A stretch of DNA of 64,000 bases from Siniperca chuatsi (GCF_020085105.1 NC_058043.1:17040167-17104166), one strand, 5' to 3'; positions 33,361 to 55,361 are shown, numbered from the stretch's first letter. Notes: a model not told the origin generated them from the sequence alone. Translations and numbers: made by a program.

Positions 33361-36300
33361 ATGGCTACGGAAAACTTGGAAATGAACGGAAATGCTGACC
33401 GAAACGGCGAGGCTGAGGTAAGACAGCGGTGCCTGTGACAAAGGACAGCATATAACTAGCTTCTTGTACAGTAATGTTAAACCACCACCAGACACATTTC
33501 CCAGGGCTGCCATCTCTCGCATCCATTCAGTTGTTTGATGTTTGCTAACTGAGCAAGTGTCGAGTATCTTGGATTCATGAAGTTAATGTGATCGTGTTAG
33601 CGACAGCAGCTGAGCTTTGGATTGAACTTCAGCGCTAATTAAAACGTTTCACTAAGTGTTGGGTTGCGATGGGTTTCCTGCTGTGCCTCTGCTGTTATCT
33701 ACAAAGGCTCGGTTTACACATAATGAGAGACGATACAGAGGACCATGTGGGTGTACAAGCATTGCTCTGTGAAGGAATCCAGGTGGATCAGCTCAGCCAG
33801 TGACCCAGATCAGGCGTAAGATTTGACCAAGTGGGTTAAAACTGTGTTTGTGTTGCAACGTGGTCACATTCAGGAGCTTAAATCGCCTCTCTTCAGCAAT
33901 CTGTATTGTATCAACCTGTCCAAGTGTCTTGTGTTGTTTCCCCAGAAGACCCGGTATTTTATATAGCTAATGGTAACAATGCATAACAAGTCATGTATGA
34001 ACGTGGTATAATATAAGTACATACTTGAGTACATTTTGTGTTACTTTTATCAAAACTTTGAAAGGGAAACCTCTACATTAAAAAGCAAAAAAAACCTTGT
34101 GTCACTGGGCATTAACTGCTGGTTAACTTGTGTGCAATAAAGCTTCAGTGAGCTACAATGCTGCTGCAGTCAGAAATGTTGTAATGTCGGTTATGCGAGA
34201 TTAGTGCATCTATATATATATATATGTATGTATAGTACACGTGTGTGCATGTAATTGCATCTGTTTAGGTTTTTCCAGTATGATTGGGGTAAAATAATGG
34301 TGTGGGTCCTTGGTTACAGGGAATAACCAAGTCAGTGGGCAAACCAGCCGCGGAGAAAGACTTTACCTGGTCAGTAATGATGGTCAGTTTTTGTAGGGTC
34401 AGTGTGTTGTACTTGTTATTACTTGATTCATTGATTAGTCAAACCACAGAATGAATCTACAATTATTTAAAGAGTTGATTAATTGTTAAAAAATGCAATT
34501 TTATGACATTTTTAACTCCTCTCTCTTTTATGTAATATTAAATTTAATATAATAATATATAATATAATAATATCAAATGGAAATATCTTTGGCATTTTGA
34601 TTGCTAATTGGACAAAACTAATTATTTGAAGATGTTATCTTGGGCTCTGGGAACTTGAGATTGGCTTTTTTCTTTCTTTTAATAGACTAGATCATTAACA
34701 AAAAAATAATAATTGATAATAAAAATAATCATTAGCTGAAGGCCTACTTGTTTCTGAGCTGCCATAGCTTTCAGTGCTAGAAAAAAGGATAATTGGAAAG
34801 CTTGTGGTGCGTAGGGAGCTGTCGGTGGGAAGAAGCCAGAGTGAGGGATATAGTGGGCGACAGCTAGTGACCCTCACACTCTTCTGCTGGTCTACCACAA
34901 GAGCACCTTTTCCTCCTGTGGCCTGGCAGGTTTTCAGAGGTGGAGAAAGACTAGCGCTGAGCTTAATCCCCCGTATGATGTTGCCAACATGGGCACAAGG
35001 GTGGCATTGTTGGATGGACTGCTGAACTTCACTCCACCCAGATGAAACGCTGAGCTCGAAACTAAACTCATATGAAGAGAAATAGGGGTCTCGACAGTGA
35101 CCCTGGTTTCCTGTGATGTAATGATTATAATGTGGTTTTAAATGAACCGTTCACCACATACTCATTTCACTTGTAAGACAAACATAATTCCTTTCTTTGC
35201 TGCTCCACAAAACAGAAGGAAATTGATTCCTTGACACAAGCTCTTCCTGGATAGATAAGTCAGTTCCTCTGACTTTCCACAACACTGCATGTTTCATATT
35301 TTGTTTTATTTAGTTAAGAAATAATATTGAATATTTTATAATAATCTATTAATAATGTCTGTGAGCTGCATTCTTATAAGTGCATGCTTTCACATGTGCT
35401 ATGTATGGTGTATTTTTACTCTTAGTGTAACATGTTCATAAGCGTCTTCACTCACTTTTTCCACTGTATTTGGGTGGAGGCCTTTCTAGTACTCTTGTGT
35501 TTCAGATGTGTGATCTGGTCAGCCTGAAAAAAGGATGTGGCTTGTGGCTTGACAAATACATTTCGACCTCTGCACTAATCATGGGTCATGAGATTTCCTG
35601 ATTGAATTCAGCCACTGATCACTTTCACTTCCATCCATAACTTCCATATCGGACAAAAATATTGTGCTTGCACAAGTCTGGGTTTTTAGATACTCATTTA
35701 GATTTTTATTACGTCGGACTGTTGGCTTTGATGAAAAAGTCCATTTGTGGTGACACACGTCTCCAATTTGTAATGCAAAGTGGAAGATTTTAGAGCCTGC
35801 CAAACAATCCCCACATAACCAGCTGTATTTCTACATGTATTTCCTAAGAAGGTGAAAACATACTTTCCAGTCAGCAAGTTATATATTTCTATGAAATCCA
35901 ATATGATGGCAGCAGCAGACTCGCTTTCATTTTCTCCATGTTAGTGTAACTTTTAAAATTCCACGTTTACACAAGGTTCAGGACATGAAAGCGGGTGCTT
36001 TTGCAGTGTGAGTGTTACAGTGGTGAAAATGGTGAAATTTCTGTCACAGCAGCACACTGACAGAGAGGGCTCATTAAAGATACCTGGGAGATTACAGCAC
36101 AGAAACATTAACTGACATATGATGACTATATATTTAATGTTAGTGGCATCTACCATAATAGAGACATTAATAATTAGAGATCAATCTAAAATCCTGTACT
36201 GACCTAGCTTGTTCAAGTATCACATTGCTTGCTGTCACTTACGTGTCATTCCGTGTCATAACTGATGTCAGTGTTGTGTTTGCGGTCAGGTCCCGCTGCG

Positions 36301-36750
36301 AGACCGCTGGCGGAGGCAAGAGGGACCTCTGAACATGAACCATTATGCCAATAAGAAGAGTGCAGCAGAGAGCATGCTGGATGTGGCTCTACTGATGGCT
36401 AATGCCTCACAGCTGAAGGCTGTGCTGGAGCAAGGACCAGACTTCACCTTCTATGTGCCCCTTATTACTCTCATTAGCATCTCCCTCATCCTACAAATCG
36501 TGGTGGGAGTTCTGCTCATCTTCATAGGTACGTTTGGAGTTTGTTTCGATTTGGCAAACTGTGTTATTGGCCTGTGAGCATTCACAAATGAGATGATTTA
36601 TAGTAATACTAAAAAATATATAATGTATTTTTTGGTCCTCTACTGCATTTACTCTACTTACTTTGTCCAGACTGGCAAAGACGACTCAACAATATCAACG
36701 TTGAGGTTACACAAAGACAACTGTGTGTGACACTGAAGTTACACAGCCAG

Positions 36751-36793
<43 letters not shown>

Positions 36794-37676
36794 TAAGTAT
36801 GACAAGTATGACTTTTGGGCCTGCTTTTTTGGGAACACAACTGACAACTGCTTTCAATTTGTACTCAAGTGTTCACAAAAGCAGCTTTTCCATTTTGTTC
36901 TCAGTCTTTGTATAAACTTACTGTTGATAAAATTCATGCACACATTTTATTTAGACATTGTCAATTTTTTTCTGCAACTACAAATCTTTTCTACAAATTT
37001 ACAAACTTGAGAAATGTACAAACTTGAATTTCTCATGCAGAGTTTTTTTTTTTCAAAGGTTTAAAAAAGGTGATTTACACCCACAGGCCAAGAAATCATT
37101 TATGCACATCATTTTACAAGCTCAAAATTTTATTTACACTTATTTGAACACCTGTCTGTTGCCTCTGCTGTCAGCTGTTAACAGTTTTAAAGAGCTCTCT
37201 TAACTTTCGGGAAAATATATTGTGTCATAGGAGATTTGCCAACAAAGTGGACTTCCCCTCTGTCTAAAAATCTTTTCCTCATTTCAGACCAGCAAGGCAT
37301 ATAATGTCCTAATGGAGGAAGAAGCAAATTATCCACCTGAGGGCAGTGCTGTCAGCTGATGCTGTAAATTTATATCATAGTGCTCAGTCATGATTACTTC
37401 ACTGCTAAACAGTCTATGTGTCCCTGCTAATCTGACAGGAAACTGTGCTGCTCCCTCCTGGGGTAAGGAGGTCATTCCTACTGACTAAGCAAAGCTCAGT
37501 GACATCTTAATCTTTCCATTTCTCTTGCATCAGTTAAGTGGAACCTGAATGATGAACGCATGCACTACAAGCTGAACATCATGGAGAATATCGCCACAGC
37601 CTTCGTCTTCATCATAGTCGTGGTCAACGTCTTTATCACAGCCTTTGGTGTCCAGCGGCCCAACCCAAGTGCTTGA
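33361..37676 (+). CDS. ninj1: ninjurin-1, plasma-membrane rupture protein
   Basis: Small membrane protein that oligomerises to rupture the plasma membrane in lytic cell death, first known as a nerve-injury adhesion molecule. Exons 33361-33417, 36290-36527 and 37534-37676 give 145 residues in frame, close to the 152 of human NINJ1. After a divergent acidic N-terminus comes the basic/aromatic adhesion segment RDRWRRQEGPLN. The amphipathic helices follow (HYANKKSAAESMLDVALLMA, then NASQLKAVLEQG), with the KK pair and Asp that matter for filament assembly. Two membrane helices follow (ITLISISLILQIVVGVLLIF and FVFIIVVVNVFITAFGV). NIMENIATAFVFIIVVVN favours NINJ1 over NINJ2. A poly(A) signal AATAAA lies at 38500-38505, giving a roughly 0.85-kb 3' UTR. 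Confidence 0.95.
34320..34382 (+). other. candidate ninj1 cassette exon
   Basis: The acceptor CTTGGTTACAG precedes 63 open nucleotides with a GTCAGT donor after ATGATG. The exon is phase 0 at both ends, so insertion between exons 1 and 2 keeps frame and would add GITKSVGKPAAEKDFTWSVM plus one Met. An internal GTCAGT donor 13 nt earlier would break the frame. It is supported only by splice signals and openness. Confidence 0.35.
34415..34745. mobile_element. hAT-like MITE, diverged copy in ninj1 intron 1
   Basis: Core ATGTTATCTTGGGCTCTGGG and AT-rich ends (GTTGATTAATTGTT, then AATAATCATTAGCTGAAG) match the 2.5-kb element. It is interrupted by an AT-rich expansion around 34535-34580. Confidence 0.6.
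36751..36791. repeat. (AC)n microsatellite in ninj1 intron 2
   Basis: About 20 uninterrupted AC units lie downstream of ninj1 exon 2. A length-polymorphic locus is expected. Confidence 0.9.
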
Positions 37677-38499
37677 TCACCCTTTACATGACCCTCCATG
37701 CCTGCTGATCAACTTTGTAAAGATGGACCTTCACACTGTTTGTGCAAATGGACAGGATATTTATTTATTCACCAAAGTAAACGGCATGCAGGTGCATTTG
37801 CCATTCTGTAATTCAACCTCCCAGGCTTGTCACTTGTTACCCTGAGGATCAGGTGACTCTAACCATATTCACGGTCAGTTTCTATTTCATGTGGCAATTC
37901 ACCAGTTTGTTAGCTCTTATCGTACTCAGGTTACTCATGCATATAAATGACTGCCTTTACCTATAAAACAAACATATCAGGAGCAACATACTTGTATGCC
38001 AGTCACAACCATTGTAAATATTTCCTGAAAAAAAAAGACATTCTACTGTTATTTTGAAGTTTGAAATGTGTCAGTACCTGTCAGTCTAATCCTAATGTAT
38101 GCCTTCAAAAATGTAATCACTACAGCAAAATCCAAATGAAATTCTTAATAGTAATTGCATCCGAAGCCATCTTGGCCTACTGCTGCTCATGTTGCATTAC
38201 AGGATAGAACAGCGTTATTATGGGAGTAAACGTTATGTTTACAGTGTTCTAAACCTCAAAAGTGGACTTTACATGCTCTGTTTCTTTAAGTGCTATGCAG
38301 TCTAGTGTGTAATGTTTAAACTGATTTACCTGTATATATTAGTTAATACCATAAGTGTGTGTGGATAGAAGTATATAGTGTATATGGTTGTTTTTAGGCT
38401 TTTTTATCACTTTCTTTTAAAGGACCAAAAATTGTTAGAGCTTTTACTATATGATCTTGTATTACACACTGTGACTACAATTTTAAATGAATTTTTATA

Positions 38500-38505
38500 A
38501 ATAAA
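38500..38505 (+). terminator. ninj1 poly(A) signal
   Basis: AATAAA in ATAAATAAAACTAC, followed within 30-45 nt by a GT/T-rich stretch (TGTGTTTATTGTCCTGTTTA), as expected for cleavage. Confidence 0.7.
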
Positions 38506-38549
38506 ACTACAAAAGTGATAAGATGTGTTTATTGTCCTGTTTATTCATG

Positions 38550-40735
38550 GAAAGTTTTTTTTTTATTGTATAAAGACAAAAGTCTCAATCCCACAAATGA
38601 TGGCACTTCTAAATTTAAGGCATTTTTTTCACAACACAGTACACGCAGAATGTGAGAAACTGTCAGGCACAACTGGACCTCAATGAGTAGACATTAATTG
38701 ACAACCATCAGAAATATCAATATTTTCTTTTAGAATAATATTACAAAATTGTTGAGTACAAGGAATAACAACAAAACCATGCAAGTTGCATAAATGTTTT
38801 CATAAATGTGTATTGGCTTCTGATATCCTGAAGTTTAAACACCATACCACAGAAAAATACAGTTTAACAAAGCACCATCATAATAGTTACTGTTATGCTC
38901 TTTGTTACATTTGAATGAAATTGTTTACAAACAGCCTGAGAAATACCATCCCATTTTATCTGCCTGTCATTTTGGGGTAAATTAATTTAGTGCCAGATTT
39001 TGTATTTAAAACTGGCTTATCTGTATTTAAAACTGACTTATTAGAAACTAACTTATCAATATATAGTCGTCAGGAAGGCACGGTAAGAACAAATAAAATT
39101 CCACACTATAGGATATAATATGTATGAATAGCTGTGGGTGGAATTTCTAAACATTTAAATGTACTTTTACTTTAACTCCGACAAACTGAGTCTACTACTT
39201 CTGTGAGATAGACTGCAGACCAAGCTACGTGCTACAGGCCAACAGGAAAAATAAAAGTCCCCATCCTGCCCGACCCAGCGGAAACAAAGGCATGGGAAGA
39301 TATCCAGGCATGCGTCCGGTATTCAAGCACATGGTGGAAACAGGAGCCGTGGTTTGAGATAAATAAATAACTGGAGATAGTCAGAGATAGCACGGCATCG
39401 TTTAGAGAAAGCAACTATTTAACTAAAGAAAAAAAATATGGTCAGAGATGCCACGAAGTAGGTGGCAGTGCCTTAACCGTATGTGTGTTGATGGCCACAA
39501 GGGCCAATTCCATCCTTGTCAAGGGGAGTGCTAACCTTCTCTCCTTTCATACAACACAACAACCTTCACAAAGACCAAACTCTATATATACTGACTTACG
39601 GAACTTGGTTTCACTTATGGTGTAATTTCCAGGTTAATAAGTATCACATCTACTAAATACAACTCTTGTATGTTAAAACTGATTGATAGATATTTACGCT
39701 TCACCATTACGATTCTTCATTCGACATTTTTATATTTTGGTTTGGTCGTACCTCTACCCATGATGCACTGCGCTGGTAGAGCGGGGCATCATTGGTAGAA
39801 GCAATCACGTGATTGTAACGCTCACTATGAATTCGTCTGAAGTAATACCATACGGACACTGCTCCGCATTATTCCCGCCTGTTCACATAGCTAATCTCCT
39901 TTTTGTCTAAATGTGAGCAACAGAATTTCGGGAAGCTCTTATTACACCGACAGAAGCCAGACTATGTTTGGTAATGTAGTTCACTCTTGGCCACAAGAGG
40001 GTGGTTATGTTCTACAAAGAGCTCGGCCCCATGGACGGTACCGGTTGACAGTAATCTTTGTTTTTAGCTCAGTTGGGGGAGTACATTTAAATGTGTCCTA
40101 GTAAGCTTGACATCAGTGGCAACTGAGCAGAAAAGGAAACATAATCATTCATTGCTCAAATAAACATACATGGCTCAGCAGACTGCAAATAAATACATGG
40201 AATGCTGTCAGCCAAAATAAAAAGTTGAAAAATAAGTCTGGCCTGAGTCCTGACACCAAAGTGTAAGAAAGCAAATAAAATGCAGGATGTTGCTTTGTGC
40301 ATTAAAGGATAATTATTGTATGGCTGCAAAATGAACTGATGAATTGGAGGCTATCCTTTTTGTAGTAATGAAATGTAGGCTGTTCCTATATAGTTAAGAA
40401 TGTACCGCCAAGTGTTAATATTTAGTTATTGTTTGTAAAAGCTTGTTTTATCAGTTTGTAGTTGATTTCACTGTGATCATCCCTCGAGCGTATTCAATCC
40501 CTTAACCCACTTAAATAGGTATCAGCACATGAGGAAATAAGAGCAAAGTGCCAAATGTTGCTCTGAATTTGCCCCATCTTTCTCATTTTAGATCACAAGA
40601 AAAACAATATATACAACTGTGTACAAAATTAGTATTCAACTCTTGGATATATAAAATATATTGTGCTGTTCTTTGGTACAAGTAGCATTCATAAGAGCAG
40701 TGCTGCTGAAGCACCTGGTGTGAGGGAGTCACCCC
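38550..40735. other. convergent spacer between ninj1 and card19
   Basis: No exon can be supported. It must hold the card19 3' UTR on the minus strand. A plus-strand reading of about 40 codons around 39230-39360 (KVPILPDPAETKAWEDIQAC) stays open but has no start, family match or clear splice partners. A promoter-like patch is at 39757-39814. Confidence 0.5.
39757..39814 (+). promoter_or_regulatory. promoter-like ZNF143 and CACGTG motifs
   Basis: CCCATGATGCACTGCG (39757-39772) matches the core of the ZNF143/SBS promoter motif. The palindrome AATCACGTGATT (39803-39814) contains a CACGTG E-box. Neither neighbouring gene starts here. Confidence 0.45.
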
Positions 40736-43207
40736 TTACTTCAAGAGGCTTTCTTCAGTGTACCATATAAGAACCTCCTGAGCTTTTCTTTTCAAACCCA
40801 GTGCAGCCATCCCGAGGGCCCGGCTACCTCCCGTCACTTTAGCCTCTGCAGAACAAAGGCACCTTCTTAGTAACACTGAATTAGCAGCATTAAGTGGAAT
40901 TATATCTTCAAAAGCATGCATGCACTAAAGTTGATATATATGTTAGCTAGGCAATAATACCGACAATATCTGATTCTGTCAGGTGGACGTTGAAAAACTG
41001 GAAAGCTACATACCACTGTAGTAATAGAGTAAAGCCATTCCCACTGCGACGCTGAAACAGCCCAGAAAGAAGACGGGACCTGGAAAGAGGTAAACACGTC
41101 ACAGCGTAAATGTAATTAATTAAAAAAGTGTGACTGACTATTCCTTATTTAGTGATTCTTGAAGGTCATCACTAAATCACCTACTTATTCTTTTATGGTT
41201 TTGCTGCCTAAAATTTAAGAATAGCAGTTTAATAATTTTTTAAACACTGACATTGCATGCAACATTGACATACATTCTTTTACATTAATCTTACCTCTTT
41301 CGTTCAGAACATATCTCTGATGGTAGACACGTGGATATTTGAGAGGATCTAAGGAATCTGGAGGCCGGACAGGACAGATACATTTTAGTGTGCGGAATAA
41401 AATGTAGAATATACTAGAATGCACAACTAAATATGTATAATCCGTGATGTAATATCCAAATAATTAATAAATATCTCACTGGGATCACACATGATATAGA
41501 GAAGCAGGTTTTGGGGACTAACCTCTGAGGCGGAGCCGTGTGGGCAAGCTGTAGTACACCTCCTCTACATGCAGGTGAAGAGCTCTGTAAAACTCCCTGC
41601 ATGCTTCCTCTCCTTTCCCCTGCAGGTGTGTCAGGAGCTCACCCAGTCGAACACTTGTGGGCACATCCAAGTTTCGGAACTGGAAAACAATAACAACAGT
41701 TCTAATGGGATATTTTTGATCCCCAAACGGAAATGTTCTTTCCGGGGGGCTTGCCCACACAGCTTGCCCCAGACCAGAATTAAGCATCTCCACTGGAATT
41801 ATTTTTGTAGGAATTATTTCATGTATTCATACTAAAGTGTTGTTTCATCGTGTTTTCATATTGTCATATAATTTTTACATCTAAGACGTCATTCCCTTGA
41901 TGCAGCTTTTTAACTACAGCCTCTCTTGCGGACCAGGAGACCCATGGAGCTGAATGTACCATGCCTATCAGGTGTTTGAGAAGAAATCATTTTACATGCA
42001 GTGATATAACATAAATACATTTACTCAAGTAATATAAGTGAGTGCAATTTTAAATATGCTTGTTGATGTACAATTTTAAAGTATTTGTACTTTCCTTGAG
42101 TATTTTTTATTTTATGCTGTTTCATTCTTTCACACCAATTTCAGGGCGAATAATGCATTTCTTACACCATTACATTGATCTCACAGCTAAAGTTAGTAAT
42201 TACTTTTCAGATTAAGTTTTTAATAATGTTGATAATAGAAATCCTAGGGTGAGTTTATAAAATATGATGCATTATAGATTATACACATATACAGCTACAG
42301 CATTAAATGCTGCTTACAAATTAACACACCAGTAATATATGATAATATAATATCGACTGGGGTCATTCTGCTGCATGATGAATACTTTTACTTTTTATAC
42401 TTAAGAACATTTTGCAAGTACAACTTTGCAGTAGATTGTGAGTGCAGAGCTTTTACTTAAAACGGAGTATTTTTACACTGTGGTATTACTTTTTCTCCAT
42501 CTCTTCCACCACTGCCTGCATGCGACCAAGACAAGTACTTTGTGCATGAGGACTTACTTTGGTGGCCTCCTTGTCAGTGAGGATCTGCGGGTAGATTCTG
42601 TTGAGCTGCAGGATGAGTTTGTCCACCAGCTCCGTGTCCAGTCTCCGGTCAGCTTTGAGGAAGGCGCTGTCCTCTGTCAGCTGCTCATGAAAACTGTCTG
42701 TCCATTTTAACAGAGAGAAGTTTTAAAAAAATAACACAGTATATCAGCAAGACACTTCCATACACTGTCTGATAATAGGCTAGCGTTGTCATTGGAAAGA
42801 GGCGTCAGTTTGCAGTAGCATATGCATACAGGCTACTGAACGGAAATTTAACATTATCTCCGGTCTTTCCTCGTAACTTATGTAACTGTGACAGGCGAGT
42901 ATGAGGGCATCGGGAATGGTGCAAAAAAACACTTGCTATTTAACTAACTTGTATGTTGACAGCGAATTGAAAAGTAAGGCTCTTTCTCCTGTCAAACGTG
43001 TTAAGAAACTTTTCAGAAAGCTCAACAGGACTTGGAATGAGACGTTGCATTGTCATTGGCAAAGCGAGGCAACTTTTCAGGTCGTTAGTGCCGTGGTAAT
43101 GTTCGTGATTCGGACCTAATGGGAAGACATTAAAGAAACTAAACAGAAGGCTAACTACATGGTAAAATAAACGGTATTTTTGGTTAAAGAAAACACGAAC
43201 CTCCCAT
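40736..43207 (-). CDS. card19: CARD19 (BinCARD), mitochondrial CARD protein
   Basis: CARD-containing, single-membrane-span protein reported to bind BCL10 and to reside in mitochondria. Exons 43201-43207, 42558-42697, 41523-41679, 41295-41357, 41014-41079 and 40736-40845 total 543 nt, i.e. 180 residues (human about 183). The first coding exon is only 7 nt (ATG GGA G). The CARD reads MGDSFHEQLTEDSAFL, then LILQLNRIYPQILTDKEATK, VRLGELLTHLQGKGEEACRE and FYRALHLHVEEVYYSLP, aligning well with the human CARD. Exon 5 encodes the membrane helix GPVFFLGCFSVAVGMALLYY. Exon 6 gives the C-terminus ending EESLLK, which differs from human. The tiny first exon is the least certain part but gives the correct phase and a human-like N-terminus. 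Confidence 0.92.
42013..42514 (-). mobile_element. inverted-repeat MITE in card19 intron 2
   Basis: Ends ACATTTACTCAAGTAATAT and, on the other side, AATACTCCGTTTTAAGTAAA (minus strand) after CAGTGGTGGAAGAG. This is the same family as 59542-60295 in opposite orientation. It lies only 44 bp from the exon 2 donor. Confidence 0.65.
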
Positions 43208-45698
43208 TGTGGAGTCCCCTCTGTCCTTTGTTTGGACACGCCCTCTGACGTCACCTCCCTAGCAGGGAGTGACTTACGTCAACGTCTTCAAAAAGGAAAA
43301 AAAAACTCCTTTTCACCGGAAATAGAAATTAATGTAGCAAAGGCTAAACTGGGCAATTTATTTTAATATTGACCCTTATACAGAATTTCTTTTCAATTAA
43401 TCTGTGCATTCTGTTGTAACTAGGGGTAAAGACATTATTACTAAATTTTAATGTAACAATAAATGTGTTTTATTGTAAATCTCAGAATTTAAATGGGTAA
43501 ATTTCACATACATAAAATGGATTTTTAAAGAATTTGATCTATCATGTGTCCTTTTAAACAACAAAGTGTATATACATTACTGTAACAGCTGTTTGAGAGT
43601 CCCTTGAACAACTATTTCTTTTTTACTTGTTTATTTTTGTATGCATAATAATGCACCTTGTATTTAGCTGCTGAATGGATCTGTATGTTTCAGGAAAAAA
43701 GTCAGTACCCATCTTACAGAACTATTGTACTCAAGTAATATAGGAGAAGTTCATATTTCTCAAACATTTTTATAATTTCTCAACAGTGAAAGAATAAAGC
43801 TTTATTGTAAAAATGACTGTGAAATTGTAGTTAAATGATGTTTTCTTGAAAAACAACAAAGACCTCAGTATTGTGAAAGTTAGATTTATTTCTTCACCAG
43901 CAATAACTGTTAGCATAGAAGTTCAGTCTTATCAATATTCTGACCAGCCACCTCCACTCCACTCCACAGCCTGTAGTTTGAACATTGTCAAATAAATACA
44001 TTTGCAGTTATAGTAAAAACATATAAAATCAATTAGGACCAAGTATGTGAGCAACAATGTGTAAAATATTTTTACATAGCATAAACATTTAGTTTTTTTT
44101 CTTGCCATGTTTGCAAATTGCACTTGTACAAACAAAACACAAAATGGCACCGCAGACTTATTGTTTGCAGACAATGAATTTTAGGACTCAAAAAGGTTTA
44201 CAAAAAGTTGTTTAAAAACAATTACAATAACTACAATAAAAAAAACTCTCCTTCATGAATAAAGTTTATGAATACTATTAACATCTGACTTTAACTTAGA
44301 AATCTTTAAATAAGCTTTGCATTAATATTCTTCCTTAGTCATAACAAGCATACTTGAATTTGTAACAGCAAGGAGGAGCCCAATTATACAAAATCTAGTT
44401 AAGACCCTGAATTTGAAGCTCCTTATTTGCAGGATCATATAGTGAAAATAAACAGGAGAAATGGTTATCAAAAATCTTGATAACCTTGAGAGCTTGTTTC
44501 TATGGGCTGTCAGAAAGGCACCCATAAATCTAAGGCCAAAAGGAAAACAACTCAGGCAGAAAAGTCTCTTTTGTTTGATTTCAACTAGTGAATTGAAAGT
44601 TCTGGTTTTAAAACAATTACCACATAATACCTGGTTTTGTTGCTATGAAATAAATAGGGATAAAAATATGGTGACTTGAAAATGTCGCCAAGAATCTGGC
44701 AGATAAACATGCACATCCAGTAAAAACATTGTATAATACTTGAAACAATTAGTATGATTTTAGAAAGAAAGAGGAATCACCTCAGAGCAAATAAGTAAAA
44801 CAAAAAGTGCTCAGTCAGGGTAACACAGGCAATGAGTAATCAGAAAAACACCCATCTTGATTCCTCCTCTGGTTCAGTAATAATAGCACTGCATAGTGTT
44901 GGAAGACTGAGGGACCGCAGTGGGCAGCTGATGCAATGAGTCATTCTTTCTGCAGTTCGACAGAACTGTACATTCTTGTTTTGGCGCTCTATAACAAGGC
45001 CCTTGGCAAATACTGTTGGATTTGTTCTTGCATTACCGATGACATGATTTGGACCATGATTAGAGAGTGAAGGAACCAAGAGCACAGGTGATTGCCAACT
45101 GTCACAGACAGACTCTGACGGACCTCCTTAAGGACACTTGGCATGATAGATTTACTGCAAATGGAAAGATTAAACAGAAGAAAATCACATTAAATTGATT
45201 GTTGACTGACCAGTAAGAGAAAAATAAAGTTCTATTATAAACGAAGATTACATATAGATTTGAAGAACAGTTGTTGGGACTGACATCTAGGTTCATATCA
45301 ATCAAACGGTATAAAAATGGTATAATAAAACAAAAATAGTAACCTCTTGTGGCCAACTCTACAGAAACTGTTTTGAGGCTAGAATTACTCACAAAACAGC
45401 TCACCAGCACACTAACATGTCACAGAACTCAAACATGGATGAAAGCTTGGTACTTTCCATGACAAATTATACCTGCTTATACATATCATAGCGAATATGA
45501 GTGGGATGCAGCCTGGACGGAAATGTCACTTGAATTAAAATTAGCATGTAGGTTTCCAGTTTCACGTGGTTCTCAGGCCAAATAATGATAGAAATATCAC
45601 ACGGAAACAAAGACTTATACTCCATGCTTGGGAGATTTGTGCCTTCCTTACAGCAACTGAATAAATTTGGTATATTCATTTTACCACGAAAACAACAA
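43208..45698. other. card19 promoter side and bicd2 3' UTR
   Basis: Two tandem minus-strand genes meet here. bicd2 ends at 45699 and its 3' UTR probably reaches the AATAAA at 43885-43890 or the palindromic signal at 43793-43806, giving 1.8-1.9 kb. The GC-richer 43200-43300 stretch should be the card19 promoter. No other coding sequence is seen. Confidence 0.55.
43793..43806. terminator. palindromic double poly(A) signal
   Basis: AATAAAGCTTTATT reads AATAAA on both strands. On the minus strand it could terminate bicd2. No plus-strand gene that needs it is visible. Confidence 0.4.
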
Positions 45699-54963
<9,265 letters not shown>

Positions 54964-55272
54964 CTTGGTGAGCCGCCGACTCACAACTATAATGAGACAC
55001 AGCCCTGGCTGGCAGGAGCAGCACAGAAAACCACCAAGACCACAAATCACTGCCTTCTTTGTTTGAACCGCATTGTTGGGACTTAAATGCCGTTTAGTTC
55101 CCTTTGCCTTTTTCCGCAGCAGACTTTGACGAAGCTCAGCCTAGACGATACTTTTGTCATTCTCGAGGAGTTTCTTCAGCCTCAGCATGAAGCTGACAGA
55201 GGAAACTTCAGTTGAGATCATCGATTGGAAAAAGCTACCCCTGAACAACATTCAAACGTGTGTGACTGGGAA

Positions 55273-55361
55273 GGGAAATGTAGTTTTTAGTGTAATGCCA
55301 GTACCCTAACGACAACGTACTTCAACTGCCATCTTGACCTCAAGTACCAGAATGCATTGCG
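55273..55361. promoter_or_regulatory. two ZNF143/SBS-like motifs upstream of bicd2
   Basis: GGGAAATGTAGT (reverse complement ACTACATTTCCC) and CCAGAATGCATTGCG are the two halves of the vertebrate ZNF143/SBS consensus. They lie 310-400 bp upstream of the bicd2 ATG, a normal place for this motif. Confidence 0.5.

Noticed and set aside
34210-34235. Short TATATA run as a promoter
   Set aside because: It is a simple AT repeat inside ninj1 intron 1 with no associated start or conserved context.
39232-39414. Possible small gene (minus 60 codons; plus about 40 codons)
   Set aside because: The plus reading KVPILPDPAETKAWEDI looks briefly protein-like, but a stop precedes it and no exon partner or family could be found.
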